Assembly (NCBI GenBank): GCA_021783515.1
Contig: JAJXTV010000030.1
Span: forward strand, 1 to 46,448
Direction: 5' to 3'
DNA: 46,448 nucleotides
From: Nitrospirota bacterium
GTDB taxonomy: Bacteria; Nitrospirota; Thermodesulfovibrionia; Thermodesulfovibrionales; UBA6898
The notes under the pieces are model-generated. The model was not told the origin of the DNA. It searched no databases and was given only the letters and a program-made list of their open reading frames with translations. This document shows, one piece after another, positions 1-8,174 of the stretch. Positions within the stretch are counted from its first letter, which is position 1. Each line of letters starts with the position of its first letter. Made by a program: the position numbers and the translations under genes.

Positions 1-144
1 CACGTGCAGACTCGCGCCCGCCCGCGCATGACTCGGGGCCATGATGTTCAGCTATCACTTTCATGTAAGGCTCTTTCATCCTCTACTCTATGCCGGTTTA
101 TCCCGGCGCTTTCGCCTGTCCCCTTTTCCGTCCTTCTAAAGCAT

Positions 145-564
145 CTATTTCGTGACATACCTCCCTATTAGATATCCAAAAAAGATGATGGGAAGATTAA
201 TGAACAGCAGACATCCAAGCGCCAGTGGGTCAATATAAATAGAAAGCCAATACGTGGTAACAATAGAAACTGGGATAAGCATAAATAACAGTCGTATATA
301 TATGCTTCTCTTTCTTACCCCTTGCCTTATTAAGCTTCGAATTATGATGGCAATAACAACAAAATATATGGAATGATATATTGCTGGCCCAATAAAAGAA
401 CACACCAGGTCAATGTAGCCATATTTTAATAATTCTCCTTGCGAGAGCAAGTATTTCATCTCTGTAAATACGACAATAGATAGCCCGACTACTATCGGAA
501 GAGCAATCACTCCAATACGTTGGACATTACTAAAGCTTTTCTCACTATTTTGCTCTAAAATCAT
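145..564 (-). CDS. Four-helix membrane protein, candidate immunity protein
   Basis: I do not recognise a family. The 139-residue product is very hydrophobic, with about four membrane segments: an early one containing GLSIVVF, one around IYFVVIAIIIRSL, one around LLFMLIPVSIVTT, and a last one around LLFINLPIIFFGYL. It is more AT-rich than the rest of the window. The ATG at 564 overlaps the TGA of the upstream gene as ATGA, with a GGAGGG about 10 bases before it. An ATG at 582 would add six residues but has a weaker ribosome site. Because it directly follows, and is translationally coupled to, a secreted protein ending in a phospholipase A2-like domain, I infer an immunity or partner role. It could also simply be an orphan membrane protein. 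Confidence 0.6.
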   Translation of the reverse strand: MILEQNSEKSFSNVQRIGVIALPIVVGLSIVVFTEMKYLLSQGELLKYGYIDLVCSFIGPAIYHSIYFVVIAIIIRSLIRQGVRKRSIYIRLLFMLIPVSIVTTYWLSIYIDPLALGCLLFINLPIIFFGYLIGRYVTK

Positions 565-3500
565 TTTCGTGCAGCCCTCCATGCATCTTTACCAAGTAAT
601 ATTACAGCAATCGAATAGATGCTGCTCACCATCCCACACAAAAAAATGTCATTACCTTGTCCATTACAGTCCCAAAAAAGATCAATACCGAGTAGATCGT
701 CGCAAATAAGCTTATCAGTATAGGTAACGGCTAATCTGTAACACTCATCGTGATTATTACACGCCCTTTGGGCATCGATACCGAAAGGATAGTCAGGTAC
801 CCACTCAGTTCCCGCTGAACCACACCAATCTTCGGGTTCTGTGGGCGGGAACACATAGTCAGTCACAATTTTCTTCATTCCTTCGACCCAATTTGCCTTC
901 ATTTCGTCGACCCAATAGAAAGAAATCGCGAGAGCAGGAAAGCCAGTACTATGTACAACAAAAGCACCGCTCATGCCGCCGCTGATCATATATCCACCAT
1001 TTGCAGTAACTGGATCAACTACGACATACCCACACCCCACCCATCCCTGATAGTTAATGTTGGCCTGCGATACAATCACTTCCTTGCCAGCGCTGATTGC
1101 ATCGCGTATATCATTTATAACCGTCTCATCAACTTGGAGCGTTGGCAGCACACTGCCGATATTGGCTTGTGTAATCGTATATATGGGGATGCCAAGATCG
1201 TTGGCAATCTGCAGGGCTTTTACGGCAGAAATGCCCTCCACAGGTGCATCTGGCAATGAAAAAAGCTGCTCGGGTACTCGATGTTCATAGGCTGAAGCAT
1301 TTATGCCCGAATAGCGCATGAACTGAACATTGTTGTCCATATTCCCATCAAGTGCCTTCACATAACTGATGCTCCTGTCGGCGTCCATCATTAAGCCACC
1401 GTCAGCGGCTCTTACCGGGACGCCAAACATTTCATCAACGTGAAGTATTGTTTGAAATATCGTCTCAGACGGCCCTCTTACGGATCTTACGCCTAATGAG
1501 TATGCTAATACTGTATCGTATCCGTCTATTCGCGCATTATAGAGCATTGCGGTGATATACAGCATTTCTCCCAAAATATCGTCCTTGGTTAATCCTGTAA
1601 AATCGGCAGATGCAAGCTTGGTTTTGGCGCTCGCCAGCCTGTCCTCAGCGGCCTTCATGCCATCTCTAGATATCTTGCTTGCCGTAACCGCAATCCCCAA
1701 ATACTCGCCGACTTGGATAACGTTCGAAACCACATCGCCCCCCCTACCGGGATCTAGAAAGGTCATATCAAATGTTTCTTGTGTCCCCATAGTGGCTGCT
1801 GTACCAGTTGCTACCACAATACCATCTATCCTTAATTCCGGTTTCAGATTTATCAGATATGCCGGCAGCGACGACGGCAGTTCACTCGGTTGAATAGGCG
1901 TACCATCAGAATGAGGCTGGGGCAAATACGAACTGATAACCGCCTGATCTGCGCTCGTGGCCGGAGAATAGCTCAACGTAATTTTTTTCCCTGCAAGCTC
2001 CGGCAGGCTCTTCGTGATATTGATCGGTGTTCCTATCTCGCTGTCAAAGATATCTTTCGTGACATTGATAGAAATGTGATGCCGCATGCTATCGGGGACG
2101 ATGCTGTAAGTATCTCCCTTGACAATAGTCTTGTAAGGCAAGGTCCCCAGGAAATAGGAAAAGTTCTGCTGTATTATATCTTTCACCCCGAGTATGTCCC
2201 CAACCGTTGCGGTTGGATAGTTTTGAGTAATATAATTCCGCACCTGTGTCTGGTAATTCTGTATCGCCTCTTCGATGAGCGCAGAGTTTACATTTGTGAC
2301 ATATCCGGCAGTCTCATCGATCGTCGCAGTGGACTGTACCTGGTTGATGAACGACTGGGCGTCGAATGGCACAGCCGACTTTATGTCCATTCCCTGAATG
2401 TAACTGTATTGCTTGTAACTCGCATCGAGAGGCACCCACATATCCCCATGGCCGTTCTTGTGGCGTGCGCCTCTTGAGGGTATATAGTCGATAAATGCCT
2501 CCACCCAGACATGCTCCATCTGCACATAGGCAACCTGTCCGCCCACGGTCAATCCCTTTGTCGGGACGCCGGCGGAGGCCAGAAGCCTCAAGGCTTCCAT
2601 CGAGTCCGTAAATCCACCTACCCAGTTCTTCACTTTCTCGATCGGAAGCTGGATGGTCCCATAGACATAACGTGCATGGATGCCTGATGCGCGAAGAAGG
2701 GCGACGAGTAATGATGCTGTATCCATGTCGTTACAGAGTTTTGTCTGAAGACAATAATCGGCGCCCTGGATCGAGCCGTAGGTAGGCGCGTATTCGATGT
2801 TGTTTCTGACCCAGTTGTATATCTTTACCGGATTGTGGTTTAGCTCCGCTGCCTTTGCCTTGATGGCAGGTGTGAACTGGATTTCTATATTTTCGGCAAG
2901 GTCGGACGCCGTGGGAGGATTCACAAGGGCAAGCTGCATAGAGCTTTGGGTTTGGAGCAAAGGGTCTGGCGAAAGAAGACCCTTCAGCGATCCGTTGGAT
3001 GCAACAAGGATAGGCTTCTTCCCTATGCTCTTTGCCCTCAGCTCTTTGCCCTCGGCAAACTCCTCCGGCTTCGTCCTGGGGTCTTTGAAAACCGGCTCGG
3101 CACTCCTATGGGGGAGCTTATTCGGATCAAAATGAGACTTCTTTTTCGGCGGCTTGACCTTATCCAGGAATTCCTGAGCCTTCTGAATCGCATGTTCTTT
3201 CTCGGACTCGGTCTTCGCCTTGTCGATTTCATCCAGGTCGTCTCTGAGGGTTTTGAGATTGTCTTCATACTTCTGCACGAAATCCATGTGTCTCTGCTGT
3301 ATCTCAGCGGGAAGGTCTTTGATCTTTGCTTCGGTATCGCTGAACTGCTTTCTTATCTCTACGTCATCCGCATCGATCTCAGCCTTCTTTCCGCGAAGCT
3401 TCAGTCTCTTGGTGTCGCTATCGGTGGAAGCGTCCTTGAGGACGGAATCGATATCCTCGATGTCCTTGCTGAATTTCTCGCCGTGGCTGGGCGAGGTCAT

Positions 3501-3647
3501 TGTTTGCTGTTTGCTGATCACTGACGGCTGAGAGCTGCTCTTGATCGCATAGGCGAAATCCACTCCGCCTGCGAACGTCCACGTAAAGAAAGATAAAACA
3601 ACAGTAGATATGATCCTTAGTAACCGGCTGAATTGATGATTTCCCAT
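561..3647 (-). CDS. Secreted transglutaminase-like protein with C-terminal phospholipase A2-like domain
   Basis: The 1028-residue protein has an N-terminal signal segment (residues 8-34), a charged, probably coiled-coil region (about 50-170), and a transglutaminase-like core at about 255-415. In that core His379 (MEHVWVEAF) and Asp408 (WVPLDASYK) match the usual catalytic His and Asp. The position where the family normally has the nucleophilic Cys is Asp307 (NDMDTASLL). A long middle region has no domain I can name. The last 90 residues contain ACNNHDECY (His966, Asp967) and ICDDL (Cys982, Asp983), spaced like the His-Asp pair of phospholipase A2, plus several cysteines that could form disulfides. 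The protein probably acts outside the cytoplasm. The C-terminal domain could be a toxin tip on a polymorphic scaffold. A riboswitch-like leader precedes it and a membrane protein gene overlaps its end. Confidence 0.8.
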   Translation of the reverse strand: MGNHQFSRLLRIISTVVLSFFTWTFAGGVDFAYAIKSSSQPSVISKQQTMTSPSHGEKFSKDIEDIDSVLKDASTDSDTKRLKLRGKKAEIDADDVEIRKQFSDTEAKIKDLPAEIQQRHMDFVQKYEDNLKTLRDDLDEIDKAKTESEKEHAIQKAQEFLDKVKPPKKKSHFDPNKLPHRSAEPVFKDPRTKPEEFAEGKELRAKSIGKKPILVASNGSLKGLLSPDPLLQTQSSMQLALVNPPTASDLAENIEIQFTPAIKAKAAELNHNPVKIYNWVRNNIEYAPTYGSIQGADYCLQTKLCNDMDTASLLVALLRASGIHARYVYGTIQLPIEKVKNWVGGFTDSMEALRLLASAGVPTKGLTVGGQVAYVQMEHVWVEAFIDYIPSRGARHKNGHGDMWVPLDASYKQYSYIQGMDIKSAVPFDAQSFINQVQSTATIDETAGYVTNVNSALIEEAIQNYQTQVRNYITQNYPTATVGDILGVKDIIQQNFSYFLGTLPYKTIVKGDTYSIVPDSMRHHISINVTKDIFDSEIGTPINITKSLPELAGKKITLSYSPATSADQAVISSYLPQPHSDGTPIQPSELPSSLPAYLINLKPELRIDGIVVATGTAATMGTQETFDMTFLDPGRGGDVVSNVIQVGEYLGIAVTASKISRDGMKAAEDRLASAKTKLASADFTGLTKDDILGEMLYITAMLYNARIDGYDTVLAYSLGVRSVRGPSETIFQTILHVDEMFGVPVRAADGGLMMDADRSISYVKALDGNMDNNVQFMRYSGINASAYEHRVPEQLFSLPDAPVEGISAVKALQIANDLGIPIYTITQANIGSVLPTLQVDETVINDIRDAISAGKEVIVSQANINYQGWVGCGYVVVDPVTANGGYMISGGMSGAFVVHSTGFPALAISFYWVDEMKANWVEGMKKIVTDYVFPPTEPEDWCGSAGTEWVPDYPFGIDAQRACNNHDECYRLAVTYTDKLICDDLLGIDLFWDCNGQGNDIFLCGMVSSIYSIAVILLGKDAWRAARK

Positions 3648-3679
3648 GCCCCTTTTCCCTCCCAGTATCTTTAAGATCC

Positions 3680-3810
3680 CACAAAAACAAAAAAAGCCTA
3701 CCTCCGAAAAGGTAAGCTCGGTTCCTCCACCACTTCGACAGCCCCTCTATCCCTGATCGCGGACAGGTAGCTTTGCGCCATCCGGTCACCCGGATCTTAC
3801 CTTTTCGATG
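3680..3810 (-). promoter_or_regulatory. Candidate cyclic-dinucleotide (GEMM-like) riboswitch, transcriptional ON type
   Basis: On the minus strand the leader holds a perfect 12-bp inverted repeat (3796-3807 with 3705-3716) closing a domain. Inside it, a six-bp hairpin is capped by a GTGA (GNRA) tetraloop (3780-3795) and followed at once by GGCGCAAAGC (3770-3779). A GNRA hairpin followed by a GACGCAAAGC-type core is the hallmark of class I c-di-GMP riboswitches. A further stem, CUGUCC with GGAUAG, follows. The 3' strand of the closing stem is also the 5' strand of a terminator, so forming the aptamer should prevent termination and switch the gene on. The 3' half does not match the textbook consensus well, so the ligand call is tentative. 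Confidence 0.6.
3683..3717 (-). terminator. Intrinsic terminator of the riboswitch leader
   Basis: GCUUACCU (3710-3717) pairs over 8 bp, including one G-U, with AGGUAGGC (3696-3703) across a six-base loop. Seven U residues follow directly. It competes with the closing stem of the aptamer and lies about 35 bases before the ATG at 3647. Confidence 0.75.
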
Positions 3811-4012
3811 GTTGCGCCCGCATTTAAACACAAAAGTTGAATCGTGTCAAGATCGCCTAAAGGATCTGTTACACCAAAATAGGATTTCAGAGCTCGCAAT
3901 CACTTGAACTTTGAAGCATCTCACAGCTTGTTATTCGAAGAGAAGCCGACGCAGAAAGGCATTTTCCTCCAGGCGAGAGTTACTGAGTAAAACCACCGTG
4001 AATACTACAGGG
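3811..4012. other. Intergenic stretch without a gene
   Basis: This lies between the riboswitch leader and the end of the universal stress gene. I see no coding sequence here. The promoter for the riboswitch transcript should be in this interval, but no box is strong enough to call. Confidence 0.4.
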
Positions 4013-4906
4013 CTACCCGCACTGCCTGCCGATCAGCACGGCGCATTTCGAATGGGCGAGGATATTTCTCGATACGCTCCCCATCATCCCCTTTATCCCC
4101 CGCAGCCCCCGGCACCCGACGGTGATCAGATCGGCCCCGACCGCCTCGGCCGCCTTCAGTATCTCGGCCGACGGATCGCCTATCCTCGTCATCACGGCGA
4201 CCTCACCGAACCTTCCGGAGAGCTCCGCGCGGGCCTGCTCGGCGATCCGCTCCGCTTCACGTAGTTCCGCGGACCTCGTTTCGGCCACCACCTCCTTGAT
4301 CCGTTCGTTCACCTCTAGGACAAACCGCTCAGGGATATCCGAAAAATCCGACCAGACCACATTCAGCAGGGTCAGTTCGGCGTCGGCCGGGAAGGGGACC
4401 CTCGTCAGCATCTTTCCGGCCGAGACCGAATATTCCGAACCGTCCGTCGCAAGGAGGATCTTCATCCTCTTTTGCCTGCCGCAGACCGGCATCTTCGTCA
4501 CGAGCACCGGCAGAGGCGAAGTCATCGAAACGGACTTCGTGACGCTTCCGACGAAGATCGACTCTATCCCTTTGACGCCCCTCGCCCCCATCACGATCAT
4601 GTCCATGCCCGACTTCACCGCCGCGTCCACGATGTAGTAATCGGCCGCGCCATCGACTATCGCGGTGCTGAGCTTCGCCCCGGTCGTCTCGAGGATGGCG
4701 AGCGTCGCATCGAGGATCTTCGGCGCAATCTCCCTCCTGATCTCCGTGAGCGTCTCGACATACGACTGCCGGTCGTAGAGAAAGGGGACCCAGCTGACCG
4801 CATGGAAGACGGTGACCTCGTCAGCCGCGCCGAGGCCGAGGCAGGTGAGAAAGCGCGCGGCCCCCTCAGAACATGCGGACCCGTCGGTGGCAAGCAGTAT
4901 TTTCAC
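4013..4906 (-). CDS. Tandem universal stress protein (two UspA domains)
   Basis: The 297 residues form two UspA folds in a row, each starting with MKILLATDGS. The first ends in an ATP-binding motif of the G-x2-G-x9-GS form (GARGVKGIESIFVGS). The second has a variant one residue shorter (GCRGLRGIKGMMGS). Tandem Usp proteins bind nucleotides in the cytoplasm and are usually induced by stress or energy limitation; their exact role is rarely known. The start is GTG, set by AAGGAGG six bases upstream. The gene is divergent from glgA, so the two may share a control region between 4907 and 5074. Confidence 0.93.
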   Translation of the reverse strand: MKILLATDGSACSEGAARFLTCLGLGAADEVTVFHAVSWVPFLYDRQSYVETLTEIRREIAPKILDATLAILETTGAKLSTAIVDGAADYYIVDAAVKSGMDMIVMGARGVKGIESIFVGSVTKSVSMTSPLPVLVTKMPVCGRQKRMKILLATDGSEYSVSAGKMLTRVPFPADAELTLLNVVWSDFSDIPERFVLEVNERIKEVVAETRSAELREAERIAEQARAELSGRFGEVAVMTRIGDPSAEILKAAEAVGADLITVGCRGLRGIKGMMGSVSRNILAHSKCAVLIGRQCG

Positions 4907-4970
4907 GGTGCGGCCTCCTTCTCTTCATCTTACCATCCCCGGGGGGTTTTACAAGCGGTCACCCCCGATC

Positions 4971-4999
4971 TGGAATTCGGCGGACGGCCGTGTTACAAT
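4971..4999 (+). promoter_or_regulatory. Possible extended -10 promoter for glgA
   Basis: TGTTACAAT (TG at 4991-4992, TACAAT at 4994-4999) looks like an extended -10 box, with only a weak TGGAAT at the -35 position. It would start transcription near 5006, about 70 bases before the glgA ATG. Confidence 0.4.
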
Positions 5000-5074
5000 G
5001 TTCGCAGGCCGGGAAGAACGCAGGACGCAGGCCTCACCCAGCCGCATTCGACGCGCAGCAGAAAGAGGAAAACG

Positions 5075-6547
5075 ATGTTCATCGTCATGATAACGCCGGA
5101 ATGCGCCCCGGTTGCGAAGGTGGGCGGGCTCGGCGATGTGGTCTTCGGGCTCTGCCACGAACTCGAGCTGCGCGGAAACGACGTCGAGATCATCCTGCCG
5201 AAATACGATTGCATGCGGTACGACCAGATCTACGGGCTCCGCCAGGTCTATGACGATCTCTGGGTCCCTTTCTACGACCGCTGGGTGCATTGCTCGGTCT
5301 TCTTCGGTTTCGTCCACGGCAGAAAATGCTTCTTCATCGACGCCCATTCGGAGCGGAACTTCTTCAACCGGGGGGCATATTACGGTCAGCATGACGACCC
5401 CGAGCGGTTTACGTTTTTCTGCAGGGCCGCCCTGGAGTTCATGCTCAAGGCAAACAAACATCCGGATATCATCCATTGCCATGACTGGCAGACGGGGATC
5501 GTTCCGGTGCTCCTCTTTGACATATACAAGAACTACGGCATGACCCACCCCCGCGTCTGCTATACCCTTCACAACCTCAAGCATCAGGGCGTGACAGGCG
5601 ACTTCATCCTGCGCGCAACCGGTCTGAACAGGCCCGACTACTATCTCCAGCCCGACCGGCTGCAGGATAATTTCAACCGTGCGGCGGCAAACCTGATGAA
5701 AGCCGGGATCGTCTATTCAAATTTCGTCACCACGGTGTCGCCGAGCTATGCAGGCGAGATCCGGCACACCGACCTCTCATACGGTCTCGGGCATACCCTC
5801 CACGTCCATGGGGGAAAATTCGGGGGGATACTGAACGGCATAGACTACGACGTCTGGAACCCTGAAATCGACGGGCATATCGCGCGCCGTTACGGCATCA
5901 ACACCCTCCAGGACAAGTTCAGCAACAAAGAGGCGCTCCGCCACCGTCTTCTTCTTCAGCATGCATACAAGCCGATCGTATCGTATGTGGGAAGGCTCGA
6001 CCACCAGAAAGGGGTCGAACTGATCCGGGACGCGCTATTCTATTCCCTCGCAAACGGCTGTCAGTTCGTGCTTCTCGGCTCGAGCGACGAGCGGGGGATC
6101 AACCACTACTTCTGGCAGCTCAAGCAGCGGCTCAACGACAACCCCGACTGCCACCTCGAGATCGGTTTCGACGAAGACCTCTCCCATCTCATCTATGCGG
6201 GGTCGGACATGATCGTCCTTCCGAGCCTCTTCGAACCCTGCGGCCTCACCCAGATGATCGCGCTCAAATACGGCACGCTGCCGGTCGTGCGGGCGACCGG
6301 GGGACTGAAGGACACCGTCTTCGACGCGGACTATTCCGACAGGCCGTATCACGAGCGCAACGGCTACGTCTTCAACGACTTCAATTTCCAGGGGCTCGAA
6401 TCGGCAATGCGCCGCGCCATCGGCATGTGGTATTCCTATCCTCAGTACTTCAGGGAACTGATGGTCAACGGGATGAGGTACGATTATTCCTGGAACCATC
6501 CCGGCGGGCACTACCTGAACGTCTACGAGTATATCAGGGACAAGTAA
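5075..6547 (+). CDS. glgA: Glycogen synthase (ADP-glucose type, GT5)
   Basis: The 490-residue enzyme adds glucose from a nucleotide sugar to the non-reducing end of an alpha-1,4-glucan. The N-terminus holds the substrate-binding loop AKVGGLGDV (Lys15), the GT5 form of KTGGL. The C-terminal Rossmann half has SYVGRLDHQKG and FEPCGLTQMIALKYGTLP, which carries the retaining-transferase E-x7-E pattern. Length is typical of the family. The reading frame is open far upstream (from 4472), but that part is antisense to the universal stress gene. The ATG at 5075 follows GAAAGAGGAAAA and begins at the conserved MFIVMITPE. No branching enzyme or ADP-glucose pyrophosphorylase lies nearby, so the gene appears to be alone. 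Confidence 0.95.
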   Translation: MFIVMITPECAPVAKVGGLGDVVFGLCHELELRGNDVEIILPKYDCMRYDQIYGLRQVYDDLWVPFYDRWVHCSVFFGFVHGRKCFFIDAHSERNFFNRGAYYGQHDDPERFTFFCRAALEFMLKANKHPDIIHCHDWQTGIVPVLLFDIYKNYGMTHPRVCYTLHNLKHQGVTGDFILRATGLNRPDYYLQPDRLQDNFNRAAANLMKAGIVYSNFVTTVSPSYAGEIRHTDLSYGLGHTLHVHGGKFGGILNGIDYDVWNPEIDGHIARRYGINTLQDKFSNKEALRHRLLLQHAYKPIVSYVGRLDHQKGVELIRDALFYSLANGCQFVLLGSSDERGINHYFWQLKQRLNDNPDCHLEIGFDEDLSHLIYAGSDMIVLPSLFEPCGLTQMIALKYGTLPVVRATGGLKDTVFDADYSDRPYHERNGYVFNDFNFQGLESAMRRAIGMWYSYPQYFRELMVNGMRYDYSWNHPGGHYLNVYEYIRDK

Positions 6548-6691
6548 GAAACGATAGAGGCCGTCCTTGATTCAACGCCTGAGGCGATTCTCAGGTGGGC
6601 TGGGCGCACGCACCCCAGGAACGAGGGCCTTTTCAAAATCCGTTGGCCTCTCAGACCGCAATCACCCCTTCCAGGCGAAACGGTATTTTCC

Positions 6692-6720
6692 GTGATACAA
6701 TTTACTCGTCCGGTATGATT
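6692..6720 (+). promoter_or_regulatory. Possible promoter for the efflux operon
   Basis: The 200-base gap after glgA holds TGATACAAT (6693-6701), an extended -10 shape, and a TATGAT (6714-6719) a little further on. Neither has a good -35 box. A CCTGAG/CTCAGG hairpin near 6580 has no T-run, so it is not called a terminator. Confidence 0.3.
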
Positions 6721-6749
6721 TGCGTTCCGCGACAACAGTCCCTTAAAAA

Positions 6750-8174
6750 ATGAAGGCGAAATTTATCTTAATAGTCATCATCATCCTGACAGGATGCGCT
6801 GGTTTTCATCGGGAAGCGCTTTCCCCTTCGCTCACCGCCTCGGAATTCGAATGCCGGACCTTAGAGAGCACCGAACTCAGGAAATATCTAGAACAGAATC
6901 TCCATAAAGAGATCGTGCAATGGCCGCCGAAATCCTGGGGCTTCAATTTGCTCGTCCTTGCGGCCCTCTACTACCATCCCGACATGGACGTGGCCCGCGC
7001 CAGGTGGGGAGTGGCGAAGGCCGGAATAGTCACCGCAGGAGGCCGCCCCAATCCAGGCATATCGCTTTTGGGACAGCATCATTCGGATACCACAGGCGGA
7101 ATTTCGGCCTGGACATGGGGCGCTTCATTTGATATCCCTTTTGAGACAGCAGGGAAAAGAGGGTACCGTATCCGGAGGGCAGAACATCTTTCCGATGCCG
7201 CGCGTCTGGATGTTTCAACAGCTGCGTGGCGCGTTTGGGGCCGCCTGAGAAAAAGCCTTCTGGCCCTTTACTCTTCTTCCAGGAGGGAGCAGTTCTTAGA
7301 GGACGCGCTGGCGATACGGCGATCGACTGCGGATATCTTCGAGCGAAGACTTGCAGTTGGAGAGTCTTCCAGATTTGAATTAACCAACTCAAGAGTCGAC
7401 CTGGACAGAACGCGTCTTCTTCTTTCGGAGACGCAAAAACAGAAGGCCGAGGCCCGCGCCTCCCTGGCGGGAGCGATCGGGCTTCAGGTCAATGCGCTTG
7501 CTGGAACCGACATTTCCTTCGACATTTTCGAAAAGCCCCCGGAAGCGGTCAGCTTAGGTGAAGTCCGGAGACAGGCTTTGGTTAATAGATCCGATATATC
7601 AGCGGCCCTGTCCGGATACGAGGCCGCCCAGTCGGCCTTGCAGCTTGAGATAGCAAGGCAGTATCCCGACGTTCATATCGGACCCGGTTACGAATGGGAC
7701 CAGGGCGATAACAAGTGGTCGCTGGGGCTCGCGGTAGAACTGCCGATCCTAAACAGAAACGAGGGGCCGATCCAGGAGGCCCGTGCCAGGCGGAAGGATG
7801 CTGCGGCAAAATTCAGGGCGCTTCAGGCCGCTGTCATAGGGAAGATCGACAAGGCACAGGCGGCATACTTAGAAGCCCTGAAGAAATTGGAGATCGCAGA
7901 TACCATGGCAGCGACGGGGAAAGATCGCTTGCAGATGGCCCTTAACAGGTTCGACTCGGGAGCTGCCAGCCGTCTCGACCTTGAGCAGGCGCGGCTAGAA
8001 TTCTCCCTGACATCACTCGCCAGGTTCGATGCGTTTGTCTCGGCCCAGGAGGGACTGGGGATGCTGGAAGATGCCGTCCAAAGGCCCCTCAATAAACAAG
8101 AGCTTTTATTGAAGGAAGGCATATCTTATTTGGAGTCGGGCGATAAAATGAAAGGCGGGGGAGCGGAAAGATGA
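6750..8174 (+). CDS. TolC-family outer membrane efflux lipoprotein
   Basis: The 474-residue product is the outer membrane channel of a tripartite exporter. It starts with a lipoprotein signal peptide ending in ILTGC, so Cys16 should be lipidated. The rest has the two-repeat TolC pattern: long heptad-like helices such as KAEARASLAGAIGLQVNAL and RLDLEQARLEFSLTSLARF, and the GPGYEWDQGDNKWSLGLAVE strand pair seen in CusC/CzcC-type channels. There is no clear Shine-Dalgarno before the ATG, only an A-rich stretch. It is the first gene of a three-gene operon and overlaps the next as ATGA. Confidence 0.9.
   Translation: MKAKFILIVIIILTGCAGFHREALSPSLTASEFECRTLESTELRKYLEQNLHKEIVQWPPKSWGFNLLVLAALYYHPDMDVARARWGVAKAGIVTAGGRPNPGISLLGQHHSDTTGGISAWTWGASFDIPFETAGKRGYRIRRAEHLSDAARLDVSTAAWRVWGRLRKSLLALYSSSRREQFLEDALAIRRSTADIFERRLAVGESSRFELTNSRVDLDRTRLLLSETQKQKAEARASLAGAIGLQVNALAGTDISFDIFEKPPEAVSLGEVRRQALVNRSDISAALSGYEAAQSALQLEIARQYPDVHIGPGYEWDQGDNKWSLGLAVELPILNRNEGPIQEARARRKDAAAKFRALQAAVIGKIDKAQAAYLEALKKLEIADTMAATGKDRLQMALNRFDSGAASRLDLEQARLEFSLTSLARFDAFVSAQEGLGMLEDAVQRPLNKQELLLKEGISYLESGDKMKGGGAER

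Noticed and set aside
4472-5074. Open frame extending glgA upstream by 201 codons
   Set aside because: It is antisense to the universal stress gene, and the conserved GlgA N-terminus begins at 5075 behind a ribosome site.
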